A DNA stretch of 18,854 nt from GWB2-37-7 sp049684915 (GCA_049684915.1 JBAVGO010000044.1:1-18854), one strand, 5' to 3'. Shown: positions 1 to 7,444, counted from the stretch's first letter. Notes: generated by a model from the letters alone, not told the origin. Made by a program: numbers and translations.

Positions 1-23
1 TAAATTATCTTTAAAAAATAACC

Positions 24-54
24 AAATCTAAATATTATCAAAATATTTAGATTT
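24..54. repeat. AT-rich perfect inverted repeat upstream of obgE
   Basis: Two 13-base arms (24-36 and 42-54) are perfectly complementary around a 5-base loop. The stem has only two G-C pairs and no T tract follows on the + strand. It lies between the window edge, where a TAA at 1-3 could be the stop of an unseen upstream gene, and the obgE ribosome binding site. It could be a weak terminator, an RNA processing site or an operator; the sequence does not decide between these. Confidence 0.5.
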
Positions 55-80
55 ACGAGGCAAAAAACTGAGGTGGAAGA

Positions 81-1358
81 ATGTTTGTTGATAAGGCCAA
101 AATATTTGTTAAAGCTGGCGACGGTGGAGATGGCAAAATATCCTTTAGAAGAGAAAAATATGTACCAAATGGTGGACCTGACGGTGGTGACGGTGGAGCA
201 GGAGGCAACATAATATTTGAAGTAGATGAGAACATGAGAACTCTTATGGACTTTAGATATAAACGAAAGCACGTTGCAGAAAGCGGAGAGGCTGGTATGT
301 CAGGCAATTCCTTTGGAAAAAGTGGACAGCATCTATACATAAAAGTACCTTCAGGTACAATAATTAGAAATGTAGAAACAGGAAAGGCGATTGCAGACCT
401 TAAGGAGCCTGGAGAAAAATTCATTGCTGCTAAAGGTGGACGGGGCGGACAAGGTAATCAGCACTTTGCGACACCTACAAGACAAGCCCCTAGGTTTGCT
501 CAGCCCGGAGAAAAGGGTGATGAGCGAGAGGTTGAGCTAGAGCTTAAGCTTATAGCGGATATAGGCTTGGTGGGCTTCCCTAATGTAGGAAAGTCAACCT
601 TATTGTCTATGGTTACATCTGCAAAGCCTAAGATTGCTAATTATCATTTTACAACACTGTTTCCTAATCTAGGAGTGGTAGATTTAGGTGGCGGTCGTAG
701 CTTTGTGCTGGCGGATATACCAGGAATTATTGAGGGGGCACATACGGGGGTGGGACTTGGTCATGATTTTCTTCGCCACGTAGAGAGAACCAAGGTGTTA
801 ATACATATAATAGATGTCTCGGGCATTGAAGGCCGCGATCCTATGGAGGATTTCTATAAAATAAATGAAGAATTGAGTTTGTATAGTCAAAAGCTTGCAA
901 CTAAACCTCAATTAGTAGCATGCAATAAAATGGATTTACCGGGAGCAGAGGAAAACTATCTAAAAGTTAAAGAATTATTAGAAGGTCAAGGCTATGAAAT
1001 ATTCAAAATGTCTGCTGCTACAAGACAGGGAATAGACCCTTTAATGGATAGAGCATTTAATTTACTTGAACAGTATAAGGATTTGCAAGAACCAGTTGAA
1101 GAAATTGAAGAATTGTTGTATGATAAGACTACAGAAGAAAAAACCTTTAATGTCAGAGTAGAAAATGGAGTGTATATAGTAGAAGGTGATTTTATCGATT
1201 ATCTGCTATCCTCTGTTAACATGGATGACAGCGATTCAATCAAATACTTTCAAAAGGTACTTAGAAAGCGGGGTATCGTTGATGAGTTAAAGCGTTTGGG
1301 AGTTCAAGACGGAGACACGGTAAAAATGTATGATTTAGAATTCGAATACTTTGATTAA
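81..1358 (+). CDS. obgE: Obg family GTPase ObgE/CgtA
   Basis: Essential GTPase that binds the 50S ribosomal subunit late in assembly and is linked in other bacteria to ppGpp and the stress response. The 425-residue protein has all three expected parts. The glycine-rich Obg fold covers about residues 1-158. The G domain has the P-loop GFPNVGKS at 165-172, DIPG at 212-215 and NKMD at 282-285. The C-terminal OCT domain covers about 345-423. The start follows a GAGGTGG ribosome binding site at 70-76. In Firmicutes obg usually follows rplU-rpmA, which would lie just left of the window. It is followed within 25 bases by a small Cys-rich gene and is probably cotranscribed with it. Length and motifs are normal for the family. 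Confidence 0.97.
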   Translation: MFVDKAKIFVKAGDGGDGKISFRREKYVPNGGPDGGDGGAGGNIIFEVDENMRTLMDFRYKRKHVAESGEAGMSGNSFGKSGQHLYIKVPSGTIIRNVETGKAIADLKEPGEKFIAAKGGRGGQGNQHFATPTRQAPRFAQPGEKGDEREVELELKLIADIGLVGFPNVGKSTLLSMVTSAKPKIANYHFTTLFPNLGVVDLGGGRSFVLADIPGIIEGAHTGVGLGHDFLRHVERTKVLIHIIDVSGIEGRDPMEDFYKINEELSLYSQKLATKPQLVACNKMDLPGAEENYLKVKELLEGQGYEIFKMSAATRQGIDPLMDRAFNLLEQYKDLQEPVEEIEELLYDKTTEEKTFNVRVENGVYIVEGDFIDYLLSSVNMDDSDSIKYFQKVLRKRGIVDELKRLGVQDGDTVKMYDLEFEYFD

Positions 1359-1382
1359 TGAAGTGGAGGTCAAAGACTAGAG

Positions 1383-1568
1383 ATGAGCTGCATGCATTGT
1401 GACAACTGTAAACAGAATACAGCTACATATTTTTGCTTAGATAAAAATGAAATTGTAATAAATGAGCATTATATTAATAATGCAGAAAAAAGTAGGGGTG
1501 GCTGGAAAAAGGGAGATCCCGACTACGAGATTCATCGACGTAAGACAAGAAAAGAAGTAGAAGTATAG
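1383..1568 (+). CDS. Small Cys-rich protein, possible half zinc finger
   Basis: A 61-residue protein whose family I do not recognise. Its N-terminus has Cys at 3, 6, 9 and 18 and His at 29, in the pattern C-x2-C-x2-C-x8-C. The segment CDNCKQNTATYF resembles the first knuckle of McsA/UvrB-UvrC-motif type zinc fingers, where CxxC is followed by an ATxxF/H strand, but the second CxxC is missing. The rest is basic and hydrophilic (RGGWKKGDPDYEIHRR), without a membrane segment. A GGAGGT lies at 1365-1370, 12 bases before the ATG, which is longer than ideal; a second ATG at codon 4 would be farther still. It sits 24 bases after obgE and ends in a hairpin, so it is probably the last gene of the obg transcript. 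A role near the ribosome or in metal binding is only inference. Confidence 0.7.
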   Translation: MSCMHCDNCKQNTATYFCLDKNEIVINEHYINNAEKSRGGWKKGDPDYEIHRRKTRKEVEV

Positions 1569-1576
1569 TAGTATAT

Positions 1577-1600
1577 GGCAGACCGAAGGTCTGCCTTAAA
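1577..1600 (+). terminator. Hairpin after the small Cys-rich gene
   Basis: An 8-bp perfect stem, GGCAGACC (1577-1584) and GGTCTGCC (1588-1595), closes on a GAA loop. Only TT follows before A-rich sequence, so it may be a partial terminator or a processing hairpin. It marks the end of the obg unit. Confidence 0.55.
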
Positions 1601-1602
1601 TA

Positions 1603-1630
1603 TTGTATCATAGAATTAAATTAATATAAT
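1603..1630 (+). promoter_or_regulatory. Candidate sigma-A promoter for yhbY
   Basis: A consensus -10 box TATAAT at 1625-1630 is preceded after 16 bases by TTGTAT (1603-1608), which keeps the TTG of the -35 consensus. It lies between the hairpin ending the previous unit and the yhbY ribosome binding site (TAGGAG, 1661-1666). Confidence 0.45.
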
Positions 1631-1673
1631 AGCAGAAAAATAAATATACAAACAAAAGGGTAGGAGTGATTTT

Positions 1674-1961
1674 ATGCTGACTAGTAAGCAAAGAGCGTAT
1701 CTAAGAGGTCTAGGCAATACCTTAGAACCTATTTTCTTAATTGGAAAGGGTGGAGTAACTGACAGCATGATAGTAGAAATTGATGCAGCTTTAGAAGCGA
1801 GAGAGCTTATAAAGCTAAAGATTTTAAATAATAGCTTAGAGGAGCCTAGAGAAGCTGCTCAAACAATAGCAGAACGCATTAAAGCTGATGTAGTTCAAGT
1901 AATCGGGGGAAAGTTTATTTTATATAGACAATCTAAAGAAAAACCACAAATAGTACTTTAA
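1674..1961 (+). CDS. yhbY: YhbY-type CRM-domain RNA-binding protein
   Basis: A small single-domain protein of the CRM (YhbY) family, which binds RNA and associates with pre-50S ribosomal particles. The 95-residue length is typical. The family signature is clear: LTSKQRAYLRGLGNTLEPI at the start, the loop IGKGGVTD at about residues 23-30 (a GKGG-type RNA contact), the ALEARELIKLKIL strand, and VVQVIGGKFILYR near the C-terminus. A TAGGAG ribosome binding site stands 7 bases before the ATG. The gene has its own candidate promoter and a strong terminator, so it looks monocistronic. It sits between obg and nadD, the usual Firmicute arrangement (B. subtilis calls the orthologue yqeI). Confidence 0.95.
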   Translation: MLTSKQRAYLRGLGNTLEPIFLIGKGGVTDSMIVEIDAALEARELIKLKILNNSLEEPREAAQTIAERIKADVVQVIGGKFILYRQSKEKPQIVL

Positions 1962-2006
1962 AAGTGTCGGGCACAAAATTATAAAGTGCCTGGCACTTTT
2001 TGTTTT
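1960..2006 (+). terminator. Strong rho-independent terminator after yhbY
   Basis: Arms 1960-1974 and 1986-2000 pair over 15 positions, with two G-U pairs, around an 11-base loop, followed by TGTTTT. The core reads GTGTCGGGCAC / GTGCCTGGCAC. The left arm begins inside the yhbY stop codon. Because the T-rich and A-rich flanks are symmetric it could act on either strand. Confidence 0.85.
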
Positions 2007-2044
2007 ACATACTTGATAAAGTATATCCCATTTTGTCACAGTGC

Positions 2045-2073
2045 TTTTAATTGTGGTGTAAATAGTGTATAAT
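2045..2073 (+). promoter_or_regulatory. Candidate sigma-A promoter for the nadD operon
   Basis: A perfect -10 box TATAAT (2068-2073) lies 35 bases before the nadD start. The best -35 at 17-base spacing is the weak TTTTAA (2045-2050). It is the only plausible promoter between the yhbY terminator and nadD, and the next four genes are too close together to need others. Confidence 0.45.
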
Positions 2074-2107
2074 AACTTTAATTATTATACATTTTAAGAG
2101 GTATTTA

Positions 2108-2743
2108 ATGAATAATATAGAAAAGGCATCGAATAAGCTGTGTTATGCCATAATGGGCGGCACTTTTGACCCAATACATTTTGGACATTTGGCTGCTGCA
2201 GAAGCAGTGAAAGAAGAATTGCATTGTAGCAAAGTAATTTTTATACCGTCAGGCAATCCACCTCATAAAAAGATGCGTACATTAACTGATGCTAAACATC
2301 GCTTTACAATGACTGCAATGGCAGTTAGCTCAAATCCAAATTTTGAAGTGTCAAACATTGAAATAAGTAGAAATGGGTATACATACACACTAGATACTGT
2401 AAAGCAGTTATTAGACTACTATAATAACAATGTGGAGTTAATTTTTATAACAGGAGCAGATGCAATATTAGAGGTGGAAACATGGTATAAGGTGGAGGAG
2501 CTTCTTAAGCTTTGCAGCTTTGTGGCAGTTACCCGCCCGGGATATGAAAAATCGAAGCTGGAACAAAAACTGCAATATTTACAGTCTAAATATAATAGCA
2601 GACTATACAGCATTGATGTGCCAGGACTGAATATATCATCAACTGATATAAGAAAACGAGTTAAAGAAGGACGCTCCATAAAATATCTAGTGCCTGAAGA
2701 GATAGAACAGTATATCTATAAGTATGAGCTTTATAAGGAGTAG
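2108..2743 (+). CDS. nadD: Nicotinate-nucleotide adenylyltransferase
   Basis: Joins nicotinate mononucleotide and ATP to give deamido-NAD, the shared step of de novo and salvage NAD synthesis, in the cytoplasm. The protein has 211 residues, normal for the family. The nucleotidyltransferase signature GGTFDPIHFGHL occupies residues 17-28, with the (H/T)xGH motif as HFGH at 24-27. The second signature ISSTDIR is at 176-182, and GADAI at 116-120 fits the substrate loop. The N-terminus is about ten residues longer than usual before the first strand. An AGAGGT ribosome binding site stands 5 bases before the ATG. It is the first gene of a packed operon with yqeK, an LCP gene and rsfS, as in many Firmicutes. 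Confidence 0.96.
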   Translation: MNNIEKASNKLCYAIMGGTFDPIHFGHLAAAEAVKEELHCSKVIFIPSGNPPHKKMRTLTDAKHRFTMTAMAVSSNPNFEVSNIEISRNGYTYTLDTVKQLLDYYNNNVELIFITGADAILEVETWYKVEELLKLCSFVAVTRPGYEKSKLEQKLQYLQSKYNSRLYSIDVPGLNISSTDIRKRVKEGRSIKYLVPEEIEQYIYKYELYKE

Positions 2744-2747
2744 CACT

Positions 2748-3341
2748 TTGATAGAACTTGAGGAAATAAAGAATTATCTTAAACTAAATTTATCTGATAA
2801 ACGATTTAAACATTCCTTAAATACCGCTGAGACAGCTTTAGAGCTAGCAAATGTATTTAGAGAAGATCCGCAGAGAGCTTACATATCGGGACTTGTACAT
2901 GATTGTACTCGTGAGCTTGATCTGGCATTACAACAGTCAATGCTGCGAGAGTTAGGCATTCAGGTAGATTCATTAACTCACAGTAATGCAGAGTTATTAC
3001 ATGCTTATTCAGCTGAATATCTAATAAGACAGAAATTTAGAATAGACGATGAGACAATAATTACTGCTGTAAAATATCATACAACGGGTAAAGAAGCTAT
3101 GGAACTTTTAGAGAAGATAATTTTTTTATCTGATGTTATTGAACCCTCAAGAAGCTTCTTAGGAATAGATAATATCAGACAGCTTTCAAAGTGTGATTTG
3201 GATGAGGCATTGATAGAAGCTTTTGATTCATCTATTAAGTTCTTAATAGGAAAGAAGGCTACGATACATCCAGATACTATTTATGCGAGAAATTTTATTA
3301 TAACTCACTTGCAGAATAAGAAATGGGGTAAATTAATTTGA
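2748..3341 (+). CDS. yqeK: YqeK-type HD-domain diadenosine tetraphosphatase
   Basis: Predicted symmetrical Ap4A hydrolase that splits diadenosine tetraphosphate into two ADP. The YqeK family, unlike ApaH, uses an HD-domain metal site. I chose the TTG at 2748: it stands 7 bases after AAGGAG (2735-2740) and gives 197 residues starting IELEEIKNYL. An ATG at 2724 in the same frame would overlap nadD by 20 bases and lacks a ribosome binding site. HD-domain residues are visible: His22, His51-Asp52 in GLVHDCTRE, His85, His111 in KYHTTGK and Asp129 in FLSDVIEPSR. It starts 4 bases after the nadD stop and overlaps the next start by four bases, so translation is probably coupled. NadD-YqeK pairing is standard in Firmicutes. 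Confidence 0.93.
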   Translation: MIELEEIKNYLKLNLSDKRFKHSLNTAETALELANVFREDPQRAYISGLVHDCTRELDLALQQSMLRELGIQVDSLTHSNAELLHAYSAEYLIRQKFRIDDETIITAVKYHTTGKEAMELLEKIIFLSDVIEPSRSFLGIDNIRQLSKCDLDEALIEAFDSSIKFLIGKKATIHPDTIYARNFIITHLQNKKWGKLI

Positions 3342-4582
3342 AACGATATTTAATAATATTTGCAGCATCATTTTTAGTTTTTATATTAATATTTGGGGGT
3401 GGCTATTTAGTTCTTAATAATGTAGAGCAAAGCTTGCAGGATAAGGATTTTGAGAATAGTTTAAATGAGCAACCTGATTTGACTCCTCCTGAAGCGGAGG
3501 AAGATATCGTAGTCAATACCTTGCTTCTTGGGGTAGATGAAGCTAGGTCAGATACTATAATAGTTGCCAGATATAATAAGCAAACGCATCAAGTGGTAAT
3601 GATATCTGTGCCGCGAGATACTAGAGTAGAAATACCTGGTTATGGCTTCGAGAAGATAAATGCAGCAGTAGGGAAAAAGGGAGGCACCGCTCTTGCCATG
3701 AAAACAGTAGGTAATCTATTGGATATCCCTATACATCACTATGTTAAGGTAGATTTTAAGGGAGTAGAGAAAATTGTTGATATTTTGGGTGGAGTTAAAA
3801 TTAATGTGCCTCAGCAGATGGACTATGATGATCCTGCACAAGATTTACACATACACATTAAAGCTGGGCTGCAGCTTCTTAAGGGAGAACAAGCTTTGCA
3901 CTTTTTAAGATATAGATCAGGTTATACTGATCAGGATTTGGGAAGAATAAAAGCACAACAGGAATTTGCCAAAGCCTTTATGAACAAGCTAACAAGCCCT
4001 GCTATTATACTAAAAGCACCAAGCTTGATAACTACAATGATAGAAAACACAAAAACTAACCTTGAACAAAAAGAGATAGGTCAGTATATATTAGATATTG
4101 GTAATATAAAGGTAGATAATATAAAAATGTATACGTTGCCTGGAGAGCCTGGCTATAAAAACAAGGTAGCTTATTTTATACATGATGAAGAAAAGCTTGA
4201 TGAAATGATGGCAACAATGAATCAAGAGCTTGGAATTGCAAAGAAAGAGAGTAGTCAAGATACTACCACAATATCAAACAAAGAAGAAAATACAGGTATT
4301 GTAAAAAACGAAATAAAAATTGAAATCTTAAACAGTACAAACACCAAGGGTCTTGCGGCTGCAATGAAAGAAAAACTTGAGCAAAAGGGATATGTTGTGG
4401 AGAAGATTGGAGACACCAAAGATTTAACTTATAGTTACTCTAGAGTTATAGATAGAAAAGGAGATAAGAACAAACTGGAGCAATTATCTAGTGAAACAGG
4501 AATCGGTATGACTGATTCAGATATAAACTTAAGCTATAATTATGATATAACTATTATTATAGGAAACGATAAAAAACAATAG
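3338..4582 (+). CDS. LytR-CpsA-Psr (LCP) family protein with LytR_C domain
   Basis: LCP proteins move undecaprenyl-pyrophosphate-linked glycopolymers, such as teichoic acid or capsule, onto peptidoglycan at the outer membrane face. The 414-residue protein has an N-terminal membrane segment (about 4-27) and an LCP core at about 58-215. The core carries the expected charged residues: Asp67, Arg70 and Asp72 in LGVDEARSDTI, Arg93-Asp94 in PRDT, Arg191 and Arg193 in LRYRSG, and DLGRIKAQQ at 200-208. A LytR_C domain follows at about 327-412 (KIEILNSTNTKGLAAAM). The start is TTG at 3338, overlapping the yqeK stop as TTGA. I cannot tell which polymer it handles; LCP proteins between yqeK and rsfS are a common Firmicute arrangement. 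It is not a transcription factor despite the older LytR name. Confidence 0.93.
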   Translation: MKRYLIIFAASFLVFILIFGGGYLVLNNVEQSLQDKDFENSLNEQPDLTPPEAEEDIVVNTLLLGVDEARSDTIIVARYNKQTHQVVMISVPRDTRVEIPGYGFEKINAAVGKKGGTALAMKTVGNLLDIPIHHYVKVDFKGVEKIVDILGGVKINVPQQMDYDDPAQDLHIHIKAGLQLLKGEQALHFLRYRSGYTDQDLGRIKAQQEFAKAFMNKLTSPAIILKAPSLITTMIENTKTNLEQKEIGQYILDIGNIKVDNIKMYTLPGEPGYKNKVAYFIHDEEKLDEMMATMNQELGIAKKESSQDTTTISNKEENTGIVKNEIKIEILNSTNTKGLAAAMKEKLEQKGYVVEKIGDTKDLTYSYSRVIDRKGDKNKLEQLSSETGIGMTDSDINLSYNYDITIIIGNDKKQ

Positions 4583-4593
4583 GAGGAGTTATT

Positions 4594-4950
4594 TTGTACG
4601 AAATTTCAACTGAGATAGCTAATAAAGCAGTAGAACTGCTAAAGGACAAGAAAGCAAAGGACATACGTTTACTCGATATTCATGAGATATCTACTCTATC
4701 CGATTACTTTATAATAACTACAGGTACTTCTACCACACAGGTTCAAGCAATGGCAGATGAGTTAGAGGAGAAAATGCAACTAGCTGGCTATAAGCTGTAT
4801 CACAAGGAAGGCTTCAGAGGAGGAAGATGGATATTGATGGATTTCAATTATGTAGTAATCCATTTGTTTCATGCTGAAGAACGACAATTCTATAACTTAG
4901 AAAGAATTTGGGTGGACGCAAAAGACATACCAGTTGAAAATCAAGATTAA
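4594..4950 (+). CDS. rsfS: Ribosomal silencing factor RsfS
   Basis: Binds ribosomal protein L14 on the 50S subunit and blocks subunit joining when nutrients run short. The protein has 118 residues, the usual size, and shows the family pattern: the LDIHEISTLSDYFIITTGTS block at residues 25-44, the LYHKEGFRGGRWILMDF block, and VIHLFHAEERQFYNLERIW near the C-terminus. The start is TTG at 4594, behind a very strong AGGAGGAG ribosome binding site 11 bases after the LCP stop. It is the last gene of the nadD-yqeK-LCP-rsfS group, a combination conserved across Firmicutes (B. subtilis YqeL). Confidence 0.96.
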   Translation: MYEISTEIANKAVELLKDKKAKDIRLLDIHEISTLSDYFIITTGTSTTQVQAMADELEEKMQLAGYKLYHKEGFRGGRWILMDFNYVVIHLFHAEERQFYNLERIWVDAKDIPVENQD

Positions 4951-4954
4951 TTAG

Positions 4955-4985
4955 TACGATTTTCATATTTATTTTATATATCGTA
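4955..4985. repeat. Short inverted repeat at the regulator's ribosome binding site
   Basis: TACGAT (4955-4960) and ATCGTA (4980-4985) form 6-base arms 19 bases apart. The right arm abuts the GGAGGG ribosome binding site of the YheO-type regulator. It could be an operator for autoregulation or only chance in AT-rich DNA. Confidence 0.25.
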
Positions 4986-4998
4986 GGAGGGTATTACT

Positions 4999-5652
4999 AT
5001 GCATGAAGACGTACATCCAATTCTAAAAAATATGATACCCATAGTTGAGGGTATAGCAAATACCTTTGGCAAAAACTGCGAGGTGGTTCTGCACGATGTA
5101 AGAAATCCGAAGAGCTCTATTGTTGCAATTTCTAATGGTCAAGTAACTAACAGAATAGTTGGGGGACCGATGAGCGAGTACGGACTAGCCGACCTTAAGA
5201 GAGGTTGTTTTGATAACAATAAGCTTAACTATCTTAAGAAAACAAAGGATGGAAGGGTACTTAAATCTACTTCTATGTACATAAAGGATGACAAGGGTGA
5301 CCTCATAGGATTTCTTTGCATAAACTTTGATATATCAGAGCTTACAGTAATAAAGAGTATTTTAAGTGATTTTATTAATATAAATGACGATGTTCAATAT
5401 TTAGATGCTGAGAGCTCAGGACAAGGGGATGCTATACATGAAGTTTTGGCTAGAATTGTAGACAGTACTGTGGAGTCTATGGGCAAGCCTGTAGCATTCA
5501 TGACGAAGGATGAAAAAGTGCGTGTTGTACAACTGATTGAGGGACAAGGTGCTTTTCAGGTAAAGGGAGCTATAGAATATGTAGCAAAAGTACTTTGTGT
5601 ATCTAGATATACTATCTATAATTATCTCGATGAAATAAGAGTAGAGATATAA
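4999..5652 (+). CDS. YheO-type PAS/helix-turn-helix transcriptional regulator
   Basis: A 217-residue one-component regulator. The N-terminal half (about 5-117) matches the YheO-like PAS domain: HPILKNMIPIVEGIANTFG, then NCEVVLHD, ISNGQVTNR and a closing GDLIGFLCINFD. The C-terminal part (about 165-212) is the YheO-type HTH, with VRVVQLIEGQGAFQVKGA leading to VAKVLCVSRYTIYNYLDEI as recognition helices. The start is behind TAGGAGGG, 9 bases upstream. It is followed after 18 bases by a RidA gene, and this pairing suggests control by an amino-acid or imine-forming metabolite. Characterised relatives in Pseudomonas control D-amino-acid use, but the ligand here is unknown. It may share the rsfS transcript or have its own promoter in the 48-base gap. 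Confidence 0.88.
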   Translation: MHEDVHPILKNMIPIVEGIANTFGKNCEVVLHDVRNPKSSIVAISNGQVTNRIVGGPMSEYGLADLKRGCFDNNKLNYLKKTKDGRVLKSTSMYIKDDKGDLIGFLCINFDISELTVIKSILSDFININDDVQYLDAESSGQGDAIHEVLARIVDSTVESMGKPVAFMTKDEKVRVVQLIEGQGAFQVKGAIEYVAKVLCVSRYTIYNYLDEIRVEI

Positions 5653-5670
5653 AACATTAGGAGGATTCAA

Positions 5671-6048
5671 ATGAAAGAAGTAATTTCAACAACGAAGGCT
5701 CCAGCAGCTATAGGACCTTATTCACAAGCTGTAAAACTGGGAAATGTGATATATACCTCGGGAATGCTTCCCTTGGTGCCAGAAACAATGCAAATAGTTG
5801 AGGGAGATATTCAACAGCAAACCAGACAGGTACTGGATAATCTTAAGGCTCTCTTAGAATCAGTTAACAGCAGCTTGGACAAGGTGGTAAAAACTACAGT
5901 ATTTATAAAAAATATGAATGACTTCCCCAAAATTAATGAAGTTTATGCTGAATACTTCAATAGTAAGCAGCCAGCAAGATCCTGCGTAGAGGTAGCTAGA
6001 CTTCCAAAGGATGCACAAATAGAAATAGAAGTTATTGCGTACATATAA
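5671..6048 (+). CDS. ridA: RidA family enamine/imine deaminase
   Basis: Hydrolyses reactive enamine/imine intermediates, such as 2-aminoacrylate released by PLP enzymes, to ketoacids and ammonia. The protein has 125 residues, the normal length for a trimeric RidA. The signature residues of the active RidA subgroup are present: GPYSQA with Tyr17, the substrate-binding Arg103 in PARSCVEVARLPKDA, and Glu120 in the final strand IEIEVIAYI. These line up with Tyr17, Arg105 and Glu120 of E. coli RidA. A TAGGAGG ribosome binding site stands 7 bases before the ATG. It is probably cotranscribed with the regulator upstream and ends at a strong terminator. Which enzyme supplies its substrate cannot be told from this window. 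Confidence 0.95.
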   Translation: MKEVISTTKAPAAIGPYSQAVKLGNVIYTSGMLPLVPETMQIVEGDIQQQTRQVLDNLKALLESVNSSLDKVVKTTVFIKNMNDFPKINEVYAEYFNSKQPARSCVEVARLPKDAQIEIEVIAYI

Positions 6049-6050
6049 GT

Positions 6051-6094
6051 AAACAACAAAAGCTGATATTATTACATATCAGCTTTTGTTGTTT
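6051..6094. terminator. Bidirectional terminator between ridA and the carboxypeptidase gene
   Basis: A 19-bp perfect inverted repeat has arms at 6051-6069 and 6076-6094 around the loop TATTAC. The A-rich outer left arm and T-rich outer right arm give a T tract on both strands. It separates two convergent genes, and the stop codon of the - strand gene lies in its right arm. Confidence 0.9.
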
Positions 6095-7358
6095 AGTAGT
6101 ATTTTCTTTTTGATAAAAACATGCTGCGCCTTCTGCGTTTTGTTTTGATTATTGTTGCTATTGTCCTCCATATAAGGAATAGCACGATAAATAGCAGGAG
6201 TATATGCCACCATTTTACTTTGTTACTGGCTTTTTTAATTTTATCTACTATTCTGGTGCTTTGCACATCTTCTTCTGCAATTAAATTTATGTTTTTTTGT
6301 TCTTTACCATCTACTGTAAAGGAAACGGTACCTATTATATCACCTTTTTTAACAGGTGCCTTAATGCCTTCTGTAAGCTTAATAATCTTTGTCTTCTCTA
6401 TTTCTGAGATTTCATCAGGCTTTCCGATTAAAGAATAATCCTCTGTAGAAAGTAGATTAAGCTTTCTATCTCCATTTTGGATATTTACTGTAGTAACAAT
6501 CATATTCTGCTTTAAGAGCTCCAGATTTTTGAAGCTAGCAAAGCCATATTCAAACAAAGCAATTGTATCAGAATACATAAAGTCCTTTCCGTCTCCAAGC
6601 ACTACTGCAATAAGCTCCATATTATCCTTCTGTGCACCGCCAACCAAACAATGCTGTGATATGGATGTATAGCCTGTTTTTATACCAATAGCAGGCTCAT
6701 ATTTATATTTATTGTTAACAGTCCATATAAGCTTATTACTGTTTGTAATATATGGTCTTGCTTCTTGCTTATTTGTAGCTGGTATTTCATAGTGAAAGGT
6801 TCCTACAACCTCTCTAAAAATAGGGTTTTTCATTCCCGCTCTCGCAATTAAAGCTAGGTCTCTTGCTGTAGTATAGTGGTTATCATTATGCAAACCATTG
6901 GGATTTACGAAGTTTGTATTTACTGCTCCAAGACTCTTGGCTTTTTCATTCATAGCTTTTGCAAACTCGTCAACACTTCCGGATACTTGTTCTGCAATTG
7001 CAATGGCAGCATCATTGGCTGATTCCAGCATCATTGCATATAAAAGCTGCTTCATTGTAAGTATTTCGCCAGGTATAACATAAATCTGACTGCTGCCTCT
7101 TTCAATTTTTACTACGTTTGCTGAAGCAGTAACAATTTCCTCAAGGTTTCCATACTCAGCAGCCAAAAGCCCGGTCATTACCTTGGTGGTACTTGCTGGA
7201 TATCGTTTTGTATCAGCATTTTTTTCATATAATACTCTGCCAGTTTCTGCATCTATCAATATAGCTGATGGTGCTCCAAGCTGAGGTGGTTCTGCATATA
7301 CTGAAATGGTCGTTAACATGATTATCGATGCTATTAAAATTGCTATGAATCTTTTCAT
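6093..7358 (-). CDS. D-alanyl-D-alanine carboxypeptidase (peptidase S11, DacF/DacB-like)
   Basis: Low-molecular-weight penicillin-binding protein that trims the terminal D-Ala from peptidoglycan pentapeptides outside the membrane. The protein has 421 residues. A signal peptide covers about 1-22 (hydrophobic IAILIASIIMLTTISVYA). The catalytic set is complete: Ser56-x-x-Lys59 (STTK), Ser113-Ala-Asn115 (SAN) and Lys227-Thr-Gly229 (KTG). A PBP5 C-terminal-like beta domain follows at about 275-370. Instead of the usual amphipathic anchor, the C-terminus has a real membrane segment at about 384-405 (WWHILLLFIVLFLIW) and a very basic tail (KTKRRRRS). An AGGAGA ribosome binding site lies just upstream. 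It is transcribed alone, divergent from the ComEA-like gene. The sporulation-specific DacF role is possible but not shown. Confidence 0.95.
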   Translation of the reverse strand: MKRFIAILIASIIMLTTISVYAEPPQLGAPSAILIDAETGRVLYEKNADTKRYPASTTKVMTGLLAAEYGNLEEIVTASANVVKIERGSSQIYVIPGEILTMKQLLYAMMLESANDAAIAIAEQVSGSVDEFAKAMNEKAKSLGAVNTNFVNPNGLHNDNHYTTARDLALIARAGMKNPIFREVVGTFHYEIPATNKQEARPYITNSNKLIWTVNNKYKYEPAIGIKTGYTSISQHCLVGGAQKDNMELIAVVLGDGKDFMYSDTIALFEYGFASFKNLELLKQNMIVTTVNIQNGDRKLNLLSTEDYSLIGKPDEISEIEKTKIIKLTEGIKAPVKKGDIIGTVSFTVDGKEQKNINLIAEEDVQSTRIVDKIKKASNKVKWWHILLLFIVLFLIWRTIATIIKTKRRRRSMFLSKRKYY

Positions 7359-7387
7359 TAATCTCCTCCAATATTCTAAGGCTAAAA

Positions 7388-7406
7388 ATTATACCATTTT
7401 AGTATA
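7388..7406 (-). promoter_or_regulatory. Candidate extended -10 promoters for the carboxypeptidase gene
   Basis: Read on the - strand, two TGG-TATAnT extended -10 motifs occur 13 bases apart: TATACT at 7406-7401 and TATAAT at 7393-7388. Neither has a recognisable -35. Either could start transcription 25-45 bases before the gene. Confidence 0.35.
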
Positions 7407-7444
7407 CCAAAAAAAAGCATAAAAAACATCATATTGACAATTTA

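Noticed and set aside
53..424. Open frame opposite obgE, 123 codons on the - strand
   Set aside because: It is antisense to a strongly conserved gene, has no ribosome binding site and looks like a Pro/Ser-rich shadow of the Gly-rich Obg domain.
2724..2747. ATG at 2724 as the yqeK start
   Set aside because: It lies within nadD without a ribosome binding site, while TTG 2748 follows AAGGAG at 7 bases and matches the family's N-terminus.
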